Positions 1-8,031 of a stretch of 44,447 bases of DNA are shown piece after piece. The notes beneath the pieces were generated by a model. The model did not search any database. It was not told where the DNA came from and was given only the letters and a program-made list of their open reading frames with translations. A program made the position numbers and the translations under genes. This stretch comes from an uncultured Lachnospiraceae bacterium (GTDB lineage Bacteria; Bacillota; Clostridia; Lachnospirales; Lachnospiraceae): NCBI GenBank assembly GCA_902780385.1, contig CACZFF010000024.1, positions 1 to 44,447 on the forward strand. Reading direction: 5' to 3'. Within the stretch, counting starts at the first letter, position 1. Each line of letters begins with the position of its first letter.

Positions 1-82
<82 letters not shown>

Positions 83-457
83 AATTTTTCATCTCCCTCG
101 GGAGATGCTAAGATCTTAATACGAAAGAAATTCTCATGGTCAAAATGGACTTGGCTTTCCATTTTTATCCTTTTACTGAATTGGGTCGTTCGAAATCTTT
201 GATCTCTCAAATCATTCTTACAATTCAATGTCCTCTGAATTTCCTCAAAATTCGCCATTTTCTGGCACGGTCCATTAAGATAAGACCGCTGGTCATGAAC
301 CGCGTAAGCTGTTCATTTGTGACCTCAAATATAAAGGAATATATTCAGGGTTGCATTTCTGTCTAGTACTCATATAAGATTGGAAATGTTTTTTCGAAGC
401 CTGCAGGGCAGGTCTTCGTCTTTCGCTCTCGTCTGTTTTTTAGGTGAGAACTCATCT
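83..457 (-). other. rRNA operon leader (5' external spacer)
   Basis: This untranslated stretch lies between the proximal rRNA promoter and the mature 16S end. It contains small hairpins, for example CATCTCCC/GGGAGATG just before the 16S start (about 91-107) and an AAATGGA/TCCATTT stem near 147-168, which may take part in RNase processing. No coding sequence is convincing here. I did not recognise a clear boxA antitermination motif. Confidence 0.7.
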
Positions 458-486
458 AATATATCACAGATCCCCGAGCCTGTCAA
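458..486 (-). promoter_or_regulatory. rRNA promoter P2 (proximal)
   Basis: On the minus strand there is a perfect -35 TTGACA (481-486) and a -10 TATATT (458-463) with an optimal 17-bp spacer. The bases just upstream of the -35 (487-510) are A/T-tract rich and look like an UP element. This is typical of a strong, growth-rate-controlled rRNA promoter. Confidence 0.85.
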
Positions 487-574
487 CAACTTTTTTATTT
501 TTTTCAAGCTGTTCATCAAATGAAATCAGTGAAAAAATCTGTTGTTGTGCCGTTCTTTTTCAGCGGCGAATCAA

Positions 575-603
575 ATACTACCACATGAAAAATGCCTTGG
601 CAA
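575..603 (-). promoter_or_regulatory. rRNA promoter P1 (distal)
   Basis: On the minus strand, -35 TTGCCA (598-603) and -10 TAGTAT (575-580) are separated by 17 bp. A run of A/T bases at 605-630 lies directly upstream as a candidate UP element. It sits about 117 bp upstream of P2, matching the common tandem P1/P2 arrangement of rRNA operons. It is weaker than P2 by consensus match. Confidence 0.65.
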
Positions 604-718
604 GCACTTTTTTAATTATTTTTTATTTCCACACTCTTCGTACACTTATCCGCATTTGTCTGATAACTGTCTGCTTTCAGGTCAAATTTTATCATCTAAG
701 TTTATCATCTAAAATGCT

Positions 719-1960
719 TTAGCCGATCAAACCTCCGTGCTGCATTTTCTCAATCTGCTTTGTGATCTGATCCTGCAGTTCTTCGGCAATGGAACTGGCA
801 CCGCTTTTCAGAAGCCTCAGCCCTGTTTCATGAAAGATACGTTTTTCTTCCCCGCTCAGTTCCGAGTATGCGCGCGCAAGTTCCCCGATGCTCTTGAAGT
901 GTTCACTGGCAAATTCTGATACATTTTCAAAGCCTGTGTCTTCCAGTATTGTAAAAATGATATCCACAGTCTCCCGGCGCTGTTCAGGAGTCATACCATA
1001 AACCCATGTCTCGATGGTCTTTTTGAGCATAAGGCTTCCTTCGGAGATCTTCTCGGCTTCTTCAAAATGATTTCTCTTGATCTGCCAGCTCAGGGCATCG
1101 TGCTGCCAGAGTCCTTTTTGACTGCTCTTGATCACCTTATGGTAGTAGCCGCTGTCAAGCAGAATCCCAAAAAGGGATTCCTCCGGTACAACACTGTGCA
1201 CCCGGGGCAGGATCTCCCTGTATGCGTCTGTCTTTGTGATTTCCTCCAGGAGTCCCGGCCCGTCATTACTGTAAACCTGTACGATCCTCTTTCTGGTCTC
1301 CGGAGCGCAGAAGGCTGCGGCAAACACTGCGAAATTGCCGCCTTTGGAATGGCCGCCGACACGAATCGGATAATCCGCTCCTAAATCCGTAAATCCACCC
1401 TTTCCTGCGGCAGAGCTGTGCGGCTCCTCACGTGTTCCGAACATTCGGTCCAGATATTCAGCGGCACTCTTCTGACCTGCAGTCTCCTTCATAAAGCTGA
1501 AAGTAAAATCCTCTTTCCAGCCGACCAGGGTGTCGTCTGTCCCGCGGAAAGCAGTAAATGCAGTTCCGTCAGACAGAAAATAGGTAATTGCTGCCATCTG
1601 TTCGTTCTTCTCGGAAGAGACTTTATTGACATATCCGCCCAGATACATCTCCCCGAAACGGGCTCCGCTGCAGAGCTTGTCCAGAACATATGGTGCCATT
1701 TTATAGAGCGTGTTACTGCTCTGGATCTCCGCTTCCGTGTGCAGTTCCCAATACCGCCTGACGGCATCCGGGACAGATACTACGGGAACCGCATTGAGCG
1801 GCATGGCTTCTGAACCAAAGCTGTCATCGGGTCCGGGCACAATGCCGGCGAAGTCTACATAGGCCACTTCTGACAGGATCAGGCTGTCCACTTCATTAAA
1901 TGGGTCTGCCGAAAAAGGGATATCACCTCTCCAGTCAAGATAATCAAGCATGTCTGCCAT
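719..1960 (-). CDS. Mbeg1-like (DUF2974) alpha/beta hydrolase
   Basis: A 413-residue lipase-like protein of the DUF2974/Mbeg1 family. It carries the nucleophile elbow GHSKGG (about residues 203-208) and opens with the family signature MADMLDYLDWRGD. An FRGTDD segment upstream matches the oxyanion-side strand of lipase-3-like folds. I set the start at the ATG at 1960 because AGAGGGGG (1970-1977) is 9 nt away; in-frame ATGs at 1969 and 1993 have poorly placed or no ribosome-binding sites. There is no signal peptide, so it is probably cytoplasmic; the substrate is unknown. It reads toward the rRNA operon and no clear terminator separates them. Confidence 0.85.
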   Translation of the reverse strand: MADMLDYLDWRGDIPFSADPFNEVDSLILSEVAYVDFAGIVPGPDDSFGSEAMPLNAVPVVSVPDAVRRYWELHTEAEIQSSNTLYKMAPYVLDKLCSGARFGEMYLGGYVNKVSSEKNEQMAAITYFLSDGTAFTAFRGTDDTLVGWKEDFTFSFMKETAGQKSAAEYLDRMFGTREEPHSSAAGKGGFTDLGADYPIRVGGHSKGGNFAVFAAAFCAPETRKRIVQVYSNDGPGLLEEITKTDAYREILPRVHSVVPEESLFGILLDSGYYHKVIKSSQKGLWQHDALSWQIKRNHFEEAEKISEGSLMLKKTIETWVYGMTPEQRRETVDIIFTILEDTGFENVSEFASEHFKSIGELARAYSELSGEEKRIFHETGLRLLKSGASSIAEELQDQITKQIEKMQHGGLIG

Positions 1961-2111
1961 CCGTTTCATCCCCCTCTGATATGGAATTTCCATTTTTATA
2001 AAGCAAAAAATGTCTGCCGAGGTCTGCCGCGAAGTAAATACTCAGAGCGTCACAAACCGGACAGAGGCTCGCGCTCTTTCATTATACCAAAACTGTCAAA
2101 TAAAGACGAAA

Positions 2112-2150
2112 TAAACCGGTTGGTGAGCAGTTTACTCATCAACCGGTTTA
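2112..2150 (-). terminator. Terminator downstream of rubrerythrin
   Basis: A long hairpin built on AAACCGGTTG and its complement (stem 2112-2127 with 2135-2150) has a 7-nt loop. On the minus strand it is followed by ATTTCGTCTTTATTTG. It lies about 70 bp after the rubrerythrin stop and isolates that gene from the hydrolase. Confidence 0.75.
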
Positions 2151-2220
2151 CTGAATTTCTCCTGCGGGATCAGCGAAGCCTGTAAAGCTTCAAAGAGCCC
2201 TTATATTCGCAATTTGCGGA

Positions 2221-2793
2221 TTATTTGAAATATCTGTCCAGAAGTCCTTTGAAGCCCTGGCCGTGGCGGGCTTCGTCACGAGCCATCTCGTGGATGCTGT
2301 CATGAAGAGCATCGAGACCCATCTCTTTGCACTTCTTGGCAAATTTGGTCTTGCCTGCGCATGCGCCGTTCTCAGCTGCTACACGTGCCTCAAGGTTTGC
2401 CTTGGTGGAAGCGGAAACGACCTCACCGAGCATCTCGGCATAACGGGCAGCATGATCAGCTTCTTCAAAAGCAGCCTGGCGATAGAAAGCGCCGGCTTCA
2501 GGATAGCCTTCACGGATAGCTGCTCTGGACATGGCAAGATACATACCGACCTCAGAGCACTCGCCTGCGAACTCTGCACGCAGGAACTCTTTCATTTCGT
2601 CGTCAAGATCAGATGCGATGCCGATTTTGTGCTCGGAAGCCCATGTCATCTCTGCAGACTCATCGAGGGGCTCAAATTTGGATTTCGGCTGTTTGCAAAT
2701 AGGACATTTCCAATCTGCCGGAAGATCCGCAAATTTTACGCCCTCTTTTTCCTCATCATAAATGTGGCCGCAGATTGTGCATTTGTACTTCAT
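2221..2793 (-). CDS. Reverse rubrerythrin (rubredoxin-ferritin-like)
   Basis: A 190-residue non-haem iron protein with reversed domain order. An N-terminal rubredoxin domain has its iron cysteines at 5, 8, 30 and 33. A ferritin-like diiron four-helix domain follows (about 60-190), with EEADH (110-114) and DEARH (173-177) ligand motifs. In clostridia such proteins reduce hydrogen peroxide, and possibly oxygen, using electrons from NADH through rubredoxin reductases, in the cytoplasm. The start is fixed by AAAGGAG eight bases upstream. It is a single gene with its own promoter (2860-2888) and terminator (2112-2150). Peroxide control by PerR would be expected for the family, but I did not find a convincing PerR box. 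Confidence 0.93.
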   Translation of the reverse strand: MKYKCTICGHIYDEEKEGVKFADLPADWKCPICKQPKSKFEPLDESAEMTWASEHKIGIASDLDDEMKEFLRAEFAGECSEVGMYLAMSRAAIREGYPEAGAFYRQAAFEEADHAARYAEMLGEVVSASTKANLEARVAAENGACAGKTKFAKKCKEMGLDALHDSIHEMARDEARHGQGFKGLLDRYFK

Positions 2794-2859
2794 TCTTTAA
2801 CTCCTTTCTCCAAAACTATCAGAATTCAGCCTGACGCTGAAACAGCAATTACATAAAAT

Positions 2860-2888
2860 ATTATGCCTTTTCGTATCAGCTTAGTCAA
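2860..2888 (-). promoter_or_regulatory. Promoter of reverse rubrerythrin
   Basis: On the minus strand, TTGACT (2883-2888) and CATAAT (2860-2865) are separated by exactly 17 bp. It lies 66 bp upstream of the rubrerythrin start. The match to the housekeeping sigma consensus is good. Confidence 0.7.
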
Positions 2889-3001
2889 TGCTAACAAGGG
2901 TGCCGCAAGTGCGCCGCCAGCCTCCGCTACCGGCTGCGTCCCGACAGAAATCGGACATGCGTCCACCCCCTCAAGACAGGCAAAAGATGTGTATCTTACC
3001 G

Positions 3002-3290
3002 TTTTTTCACTCTTCCAATGCATGCCGCTCATAAGAGCGGCAGCGCGAGGAGAAAGCCTGGAACGGGTTTCTCCGATGCGATCAGCGGAGCTTTGGGCCG
3101 TCTCGCGGCACAAAGCTCTGGAGCGAAAAATCTTGTACCGACAAGATTTTTCACTCTTCCGAAACATGCCGGAGCACTTCAGTGCGTAGGCATCGTCAAC
3201 GAGAAATTCGTGAAGACGATTTCTCGTTGACATCAGGGGATGTTTGTGCTCCGGCACAAACTATCGAGCGTTTTTTTCACTCTTCCATGG
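3002..3290 (-). repeat. Hairpin-dense intergenic repeat cluster
   Basis: Six short palindromes are packed into about 240 bp: 3024-3041, 3089-3117, 3126-3151 (11-bp perfect stem), 3174-3185, 3195-3231 (13-bp perfect stem, 11-nt loop) and 3242-3261 (8-bp stem). A shared core reading GGAAGAGTGAAAAA on the minus strand occurs at about 3002-3016, 3147-3160 and 3271-3285; the last copy overlaps the stop codon of the XRE gene. No protein-coding signal is convincing. It lies between the XRE gene and the rubrerythrin promoter. Confidence 0.75.
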
Positions 3291-3627
3291 ACTCGATCGC
3301 CTCAACATAGCCCATCAGCCTGTTTCTGCGATCCTTGCCCATGTTATTGTAGGCGTTGATCAAGTGGCCGAGCTCTGTCTTCTTTCCAACAACATACCAG
3401 TCTGCACGGCTCTTACGGGAGCCATTCTTTTCAATTCCGGACAAAAGCCATTCAGGCGTGACGTCAAGGACTTTGCAGATGACCATAATCTTTTCAGATG
3501 TAGGATTCGTCTTCTTCTTTTTCCACTCACTGATCGTGCTCTGCAGAATACCTGTTTCTTCAGAAAACTGTTTCTGGGTCATATGCATCTGTGTCAGTCT
3601 TTCAAATATTCTCTCACTGATTGTCAT
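3277..3627 (-). CDS. XRE-family HTH transcriptional regulator
   Basis: A 116-residue DNA-binding protein. Residues about 5-63 form a Cro/CI-type helix-turn-helix, with recognition region QKQFSEETGILQSTISEWKK and the family ending VTPEWLLSG. The C-terminal 50 residues are charged and may support dimerisation. GGAGG sits 7-8 bases before the ATG. The target is unknown. It is transcribed toward rubrerythrin but separated from it by the hairpin cluster. A related repeat copy lies in opposite orientation upstream (3831-3867), so the gene is bracketed by inverted copies. Confidence 0.88.
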   Translation of the reverse strand: MTISERIFERLTQMHMTQKQFSEETGILQSTISEWKKKKTNPTSEKIMVICKVLDVTPEWLLSGIEKNGSRKSRADWYVVGKKTELGHLINAYNNMGKDRRNRLMGYVEAIESMEE

Positions 3628-3830
3628 CTTCCTACCTCCATCCGCGATAGCAGTTTCTGAAGTTCAGCTGTCATCTATGTTCCTTATTATGAATCGCATT
3701 CATTTACATGAATTATACACCATTCTGAATTACTGTCAAGTCATAAATCCAGTTCTGTTCTCCGCTGTACTCTTGCTGTTTTCTACTGTACCCTGCCGTG
3801 TCCTGCTGTGTCCTGCTGTTTTCTACTTCA

Positions 3831-3867
3831 CACTGAAGTGCTTCGGCATGCTGCGGAAGAGCGTGAA
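3831..3867 (+). repeat. Inverted partner copy of the 3147-3185 repeat
   Basis: CACTGAAGTGCTTCGGCATG followed by CTGCGGAAGAGCGTGAA matches the minus-strand repeat at 3147-3185 over about 37 bases with only a few differences. The two copies face each other across the XRE gene. The rest of the 3628-4022 gap holds a low-complexity CTGCTGTTTTCTAC repeat (about 3776-3826) and the HIT promoter. Confidence 0.7.
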
Positions 3868-3919
3868 TTGTAATATTGATTTTTTCAGGTTTTTACGTGA
3901 GGTCTGTTAATATTTTAGA

Positions 3920-3948
3920 TAGCAATTAATTCGTGTCTGCTATATAAT
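3920..3948 (+). promoter_or_regulatory. Probable promoter of the HIT gene
   Basis: A perfect TATAAT at 3943-3948 lies 75 bp before the HIT start codon. The -35 at optimal spacing (3920-3925, TAGCAA) is poor, so the exact promoter is tentative. Confidence 0.5.
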
Positions 3949-4022
3949 ATTCTCAGAGAAACCAGAACCGGGATTGCATGGCGGCATGCAGTCCTTGTAA
4001 GACTAAACAGGAGGATGTTACT

Positions 4023-4445
4023 ATGGGTTGTTTCTACTGTGATGAGCACCATGAAGGCCGTGAAGCGATTATGTTCAAAGTCGGCGAGATGAAGGCAGGC
4101 GTTCTGTATCTGTTCAAGGATCAGGCACACAAGGGCCGCTGCGCTCTTGCTCTGAAGGCTCACAAGAAAGAGCTCTGCGAGTGCACCGAACAGGAGAGAA
4201 ATGATTACTGCGCAGATCTGGCAGCTGCATCCGGCGCTGTCAAGAAGCTCTGGGGCTGCACCAAGATCAATCTTGGTTCCTTCGGCGACTCCAACCCTCA
4301 CCTTCATTTCCATATCGTTCCCAAATATGAGGGCGGTTTTGAGTTCGGCGGCAGCTTCGCCATCACCAATCCCGATCCCGTATTCCTCAAAGACGAGGAG
4401 TATCAGGAGATGATCGCTGCTCTGCAGAAAGAGCTCGGCATCTGA
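4023..4445 (+). CDS. HIT family protein
   Basis: A 140-residue histidine-triad protein. The catalytic triad HLHFHI has its histidines at 93, 95 and 97. N-terminal Cys3 and Cys6 (CFYC) may bind zinc, as in many HINT-type members. Family members hydrolyse nucleoside phosphoramidates or related nucleotidyl conjugates through a nucleotidyl-histidine intermediate; the natural substrate here is not known. The start at 4023 follows AGGAGG with 8-nt spacing; an in-frame ATG at 3978 lacks such a site. It is a single gene with its own promoter and a strong terminator. Confidence 0.92.
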   Translation: MGCFYCDEHHEGREAIMFKVGEMKAGVLYLFKDQAHKGRCALALKAHKKELCECTEQERNDYCADLAAASGAVKKLWGCTKINLGSFGDSNPHLHFHIVPKYEGGFEFGGSFAITNPDPVFLKDEEYQEMIAALQKELGI

Positions 4446-4492
4446 TCAGGTAAAAGCCCTTTCCTCATAAGGGCGGCATAGAAACAGACAGG

Positions 4493-4545
4493 AAAAATCC
4501 CGCTTCGGCGCATATCACATGCTCTGCCGCAGCGGGATTTTTTTG
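4493..4545 (+). terminator. Bidirectional terminator between HIT and cell-wall protein genes
   Basis: AAATCCCGCT pairs with AGCGGGATTT around a long loop that has an additional CGGC/GCCG stem, and a T-run follows on the plus strand. The minus side also ends in T-rich DNA, so it probably serves both converging genes. Confidence 0.85.
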
Positions 4546-4556
4546 TATTGACAGTA

Positions 4557-5876
4557 TTATTCACTTTCCGTGTTCTGTGTCCCGTCCTGGGAATCCACAT
4601 TCTCTTTCTTTACAGGTTCCCAGAATACGGTGACGACTTCTCCGGCATTTCTGCTGCCTGCGCTGGCATAGGTGCACAGTCCGCCGGCATTCTGTTTCCA
4701 GATGGAGATGTTCAGGCTGTCCACGACATCCGTCCCCAGATTTCGTCCTGTCGCTGTTCTGGAGCAGACAAACTCCTGTATGGTCCCGTCTGCATAGATG
4801 AGGCAGGCTGTGTTGCCCTTCACAATTCCGCTGAGGTTGAAGCCCTGGCTTCTGCGGTCCGCAATGACCGGCTCCAGGTCTCTTCGCTCCTCCACGACAA
4901 GTGCACTGTTCTCCGCGTCTACGATCGACTGGTAATCATCACGGGTGCTGCCGGTGTAAAGAAAGACATCGATTCCGGCATTGCGCACAATGAGACGTCC
5001 GTAATTGCCGGTTCCTTCTGCGGGATCCGCCACGAAGCCGTCCGCGCAGACATAGAAGGATCCTTGGTCCCCTTCATGCCAGCCGGGATCAACGGCACCG
5101 TCATCTCCGAGGTAGAACTTTTCGCCGTCCACCGTGATCAGGCCGGTCTGCATACTGCCGTCACTTCCGTAATAATACCTCTTGCCGTTGGTATGGCTCC
5201 AGCCGGTCCGCATGACACCGTCATTGTCAAAAAAGTAATCTTTTCCGTCCACGGTCTGCTTGCCGGTGCACTTGTGGCCTTCGCTGTCCATCCAATAGGT
5301 ATCCCCGTCGACGGTGAGCCAGCCGGTCTGCATGGCACCTTCTTCATCCAGATAGTATTCCTCTCCGTCTATGGTCTGCCAGCCGGTACACCTGCAGCCC
5401 TTCTCATCCATATAATATTTTTTGCCTTCAAGGGTCTGCCATCCGGTCTGCATTTCACCCTTGTCGGAAAAATAATAAATATTTCCTTCGATTTCTGCCC
5501 AGCCAATCGATGCTTTCCCGGAACCGGGCTTGAAATACATCTTCTGCTGTGTCGCTTCATCAGTGACCCAGCCGGTCTGCATCAGGCCGGTCTCCATGTC
5601 AAAATAGTACCAGGAGCCGTCAATATTCTGAAGTCCTGTCACCATTCTGCCCTTTTCATCTGTGTAAGAATAATCATCGCCGTCCTGGATCCAGGCCTGT
5701 TTTGCCGCAAAACCATGCTGCAGGAAATAGCGGTTGGTCATCCAGGGAAGCTTGACCCAGCCGGAATAGCAGAAAAAAGCGATCAGAAGAACTGCTGCGA
5801 TCCCGGCAGCGATTATAATGATCCTGCCCTTCTTTCCGGCGGCTGCTTTATTTTTTTCCATTCCATCCATACTCAA
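4557..5876 (-). CDS. Membrane-anchored cell-wall-binding repeat protein
   Basis: A 439-residue surface protein. Residues 17-37 form one membrane segment (type II anchor). Residues about 60-290 carry roughly ten 20-residue choline/glucan-binding-type repeats of the pattern TGWxTxDGxxYYxDxxG. The C-terminal about 145 residues (292-439) resemble a sortase-like beta fold, but the expected His and Cys positions read ADRR and LCTYAS, so catalysis is doubtful; this is inference. The start is TTG at 5876 with AGAGG 7 nt away; an ATG at 5870 is an alternative. It lies 32 bp after the NlpC/P60-type gene, so the two are probably cotranscribed and act together at the cell wall. Confidence 0.85.
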   Translation of the reverse strand: MSMDGMEKNKAAAGKKGRIIIIAAGIAAVLLIAFFCYSGWVKLPWMTNRYFLQHGFAAKQAWIQDGDDYSYTDEKGRMVTGLQNIDGSWYYFDMETGLMQTGWVTDEATQQKMYFKPGSGKASIGWAEIEGNIYYFSDKGEMQTGWQTLEGKKYYMDEKGCRCTGWQTIDGEEYYLDEEGAMQTGWLTVDGDTYWMDSEGHKCTGKQTVDGKDYFFDNDGVMRTGWSHTNGKRYYYGSDGSMQTGLITVDGEKFYLGDDGAVDPGWHEGDQGSFYVCADGFVADPAEGTGNYGRLIVRNAGIDVFLYTGSTRDDYQSIVDAENSALVVEERRDLEPVIADRRSQGFNLSGIVKGNTACLIYADGTIQEFVCSRTATGRNLGTDVVDSLNISIWKQNAGGLCTYASAGSRNAGEVVTVFWEPVKKENVDSQDGTQNTESE

Positions 5877-5908
5877 TCAAGTGCCTCTTCCTATCCATTC
5901 TGCGTCGC

Positions 5909-6529
5909 TTACTCAGTGTCGACTCCCTTATCAGTCTGATGATTGGGTACACAGGAAAAATGTACAATCTGACGGATATGATGAGGAGCGTTGGAAATAA
6001 TGACACCGTGGCCTGCTGCGCAATGGACGACCTTATCGCCGCCCAGATAAATGAGCACGTGGCTGTTCTGAGGCTTCGTGCCTGTGCCGGTGCACAGGAT
6101 ATCGCCCGGCACTGCATTGTCGAGGTCATTGCCTATATTGTGGCCGCCGGGATAGGTGCCGGGACTGTTTCCCCATTCGTAGGAGTGAACGAAATGATCC
6201 AGAAGCCCGTAGCGGAAAAGCACATGGTAGACGAACCAGCTGCAGTCCGTCTTTCCGCCTTCATAGAGTTCATCAAAGCGCTGGTTATGCGGGTCTGTAT
6301 CGTTCTGGGCGGAGGCATAGTCGATCTTGCCCACCCAGTAAGTGGCATAATCCAGCATTTCCTGAACATCATCATTCGTCCATGCAGTATCGACATCATA
6401 TTCGAATTCTCTGTGTGTATCTGCCTGCACCGGCGTGGTCAAAAGAGCTGCCGTGCAGACCGCCGCAAGCAGAAATGCCGTGATCTTTTTCCCGGATCCG
6501 GCGCGGAACATTGCTTTGCGTGTGATCAT
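5909..6529 (-). CDS. Secreted NlpC/P60-type cysteine hydrolase
   Basis: A 206-residue exported protein. A signal peptide covers residues 1-36 (basic start, hydrophobic core, cleavage after VQA). The NlpC/P60-like domain follows, with the catalytic Cys96 in KTDCSWFV and His157 in NSHVLIYLG; a second histidine lies at VVHCAAGHG. Such enzymes cut peptides of peptidoglycan outside the cell. The start is the ATG at 6529 after GGGAGG, at a rather long 13-nt spacing. A 37-bp tandem array lies just upstream (6591-6719), within the probable leader. It is the first gene of a pair with the cell-wall-repeat protein. Confidence 0.88.
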   Translation of the reverse strand: MITRKAMFRAGSGKKITAFLLAAVCTAALLTTPVQADTHREFEYDVDTAWTNDDVQEMLDYATYWVGKIDYASAQNDTDPHNQRFDELYEGGKTDCSWFVYHVLFRYGLLDHFVHSYEWGNSPGTYPGGHNIGNDLDNAVPGDILCTGTGTKPQNSHVLIYLGGDKVVHCAAGHGVIISNAPHHIRQIVHFSCVPNHQTDKGVDTE

Positions 6530-6590
6530 AGTATTTTCAAATCCTCCCTGATTTTTTTGTATCTTCTGTTCTTGTGACAGATCTAACAGC

Positions 6591-6719
6591 CTTCCGTTCC
6601 TGCAGTGAACCAATCCTGTCGGGATATCTTCCGCTCCTGCAGTGAACCAATCCTGTCGGGATATCTTCTGTTCCTGCGGTGAACCAAACCTGTCGGGATA
6701 TCTTCCGCTCCTGCGGCTG
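6591..6719. repeat. 37-bp tandem repeat, about 3.5 copies
   Basis: The marker CTGTCGGGATATC begins at 6616, 6653 and 6690, an exact 37-bp period. Units differ at only a few positions. A truncated unit runs to 6719. It fills the space between the unknown protein gene (ending at 6724) and the hydrolase leader. On the minus strand each unit contains a GCAGGAGCGGAAG segment that resembles a ribosome-binding site. Confidence 0.9.
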
Positions 6720-6723
6720 TCCT

Positions 6724-7677
6724 TTAAACAAGTTCGATTTCCCGTCTGAGTATACCGCGTAGCACAGTCTGCACGATATCGGAGTGCCTGATCCCTTCGG
6801 GATCGCCGGCAGTGATCTCCCTGCAGCTTCCGTCCTGATAGTTGATGACCATTCTCTGCAGGACAAGTTCCTCTCTCATGGGAAAGAGCGTGCTCATTGC
6901 ATCCGGTGTCAGTATTCCCTCTGCCCGGTCTATCGCTCCCGCCGATGCTCCTGAGCTGGCGTCCGAACCGGCAGAAACTACGTCCATCAGCAGGTTTCCG
7001 ATCCAGGCGCATTCATCGTCGGAAAGGATCCTCTCAAATTCCACATCCTCCCCGAAAAACTCATTGCCGATCGTATCATCTCTGTGTAAAAGAAGATTCT
7101 CGCCTTCTGACTTTCTGAACAGGTACATGTACTCCTTCTCTTTGGTGGGGTAAGCGGCGGGCGCGCGGAAGAAGGAGACAGAGGATATTCCCGAGAGGAA
7201 ATCCTTCCCGGCATCATTCTTCCCTTCATCAGGTCTTCCTGACGCAGGGACACTGACAACCTCTGCCTCAGGCAGCAGAAGCCGCTGCATGCGGTTTTCG
7301 ATCGCTTCCTTCCACCCGGGAAGCTTTTCCATCTCAGTGACCCAGTCCTGGCAGGGAAGCTTTTCAAAAACTTCATATTCTTCCGGAGAAGCTGTAAAAC
7401 CATGGTTTCTGGCAAGCCGCAGGTAGCGGTGGATAAAGAAACGGCTCACCTTTTTGCTGGACATATCGTAATAATACGACAGCCCGCCGCTGGTCGCATT
7501 GTCTACGCAGTAATACACAAATCCTGTAAAAAGATCCAGCTCAAGGCTCCTGATATACTCGCCCTCTTTCTGGTCCAGGATCATCAGACACTTTCTGCTG
7601 CGTCGGCCGACCGGAATCCTGTAGGATCCTTTTTCATCATGTACTTCGAGATGTCCCCTGATGACATTCGCTTCCAT
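6724..7677 (-). CDS. Protein of unknown function
   Basis: A 317-residue soluble protein that I do not recognise. It has no signal peptide or membrane segment. The N-terminal third is mixed alpha/beta with YYCVDNATSGGLSYYYD; the middle has a low-complexity A/S/G-rich stretch near residue 240 (SAGSDASSGASAGA). AGGAGG is placed 5-6 bases before the ATG, supporting real expression. It ends right at the 37-bp repeat array, and the next genes downstream are the NlpC/P60-type and cell-wall-repeat genes, so it may share their transcript. Confidence 0.75.
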   Translation of the reverse strand: MEANVIRGHLEVHDEKGSYRIPVGRRSRKCLMILDQKEGEYIRSLELDLFTGFVYYCVDNATSGGLSYYYDMSSKKVSRFFIHRYLRLARNHGFTASPEEYEVFEKLPCQDWVTEMEKLPGWKEAIENRMQRLLLPEAEVVSVPASGRPDEGKNDAGKDFLSGISSVSFFRAPAAYPTKEKEYMYLFRKSEGENLLLHRDDTIGNEFFGEDVEFERILSDDECAWIGNLLMDVVSAGSDASSGASAGAIDRAEGILTPDAMSTLFPMREELVLQRMVINYQDGSCREITAGDPEGIRHSDIVQTVLRGILRREIELV

Positions 7678-8031
7678 AACCGCCTCCTGTATTTTAAATC
7701 GAACTGAACTTGCCGCGCCCCTGGTCAGGGTGTGACGAGTAACGATACATATGTTTCCCTCATTTGTGATGAATGCATTTTTAAAGCGAGCATTAACTCT
7801 GTTATATAATAGCCCAAACCAGGCTTCTGTTCCAGTCTCTGAGATTCACTTTTTCGTGCTCACTTTTTCCGGATTACTTTTCCGGCCCACTTTTCCGGAT
7901 TTCTTTTTCCAGTTCACTTCTTCCTGATCACTTTTTCCGGTTCACTTTTCCGGCTCACCGGAATCAGCAGTGACTGCAAATGCCCGCCCGGTGGTGTATA
8001 CAGTTCATCAAAAAGCCCGTCCTGCCAACGC
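7678..8031. repeat. Gene-free gap with degenerate CACTTTTTCCGG repeats
   Basis: From about 7848 to 7963 the sequence repeats variants of TTCACTTTTTCCGG about eight times with a period near 15 bp. The part nearest 7677 is A/T-rich and holds a TATTAT on the minus strand near 7805-7810 that could be a -10 element for the unknown gene. No open frame here is convincing and I see no clear terminator for the GH3-type gene's neighbours. Confidence 0.6.

Noticed and set aside
2826-3257. A 143-codon open frame on the minus strand in the hairpin cluster.
   Set aside because: It is made of translated palindromes and repeats, has no family resemblance and no ribosome-binding site; it also runs over the rubrerythrin promoter.
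5939-6577. A 212-codon plus-strand frame opposite the NlpC/P60-type gene.
   Set aside because: It lies entirely antisense to a gene with a signal peptide and catalytic motifs, and has no ribosome-binding site or known domain.
6591-6719. The 37-bp array as a CRISPR array because of the unit length.
   Set aside because: Units directly abut with no spacers between repeats, and there are no cas genes; it is a simple tandem repeat.
7848-7963. The regular CACTTTTTCCGG units as a CRISPR array.
   Set aside because: The units are about 15 bp, degenerate and contiguous, with no unique spacers and no cas genes nearby.
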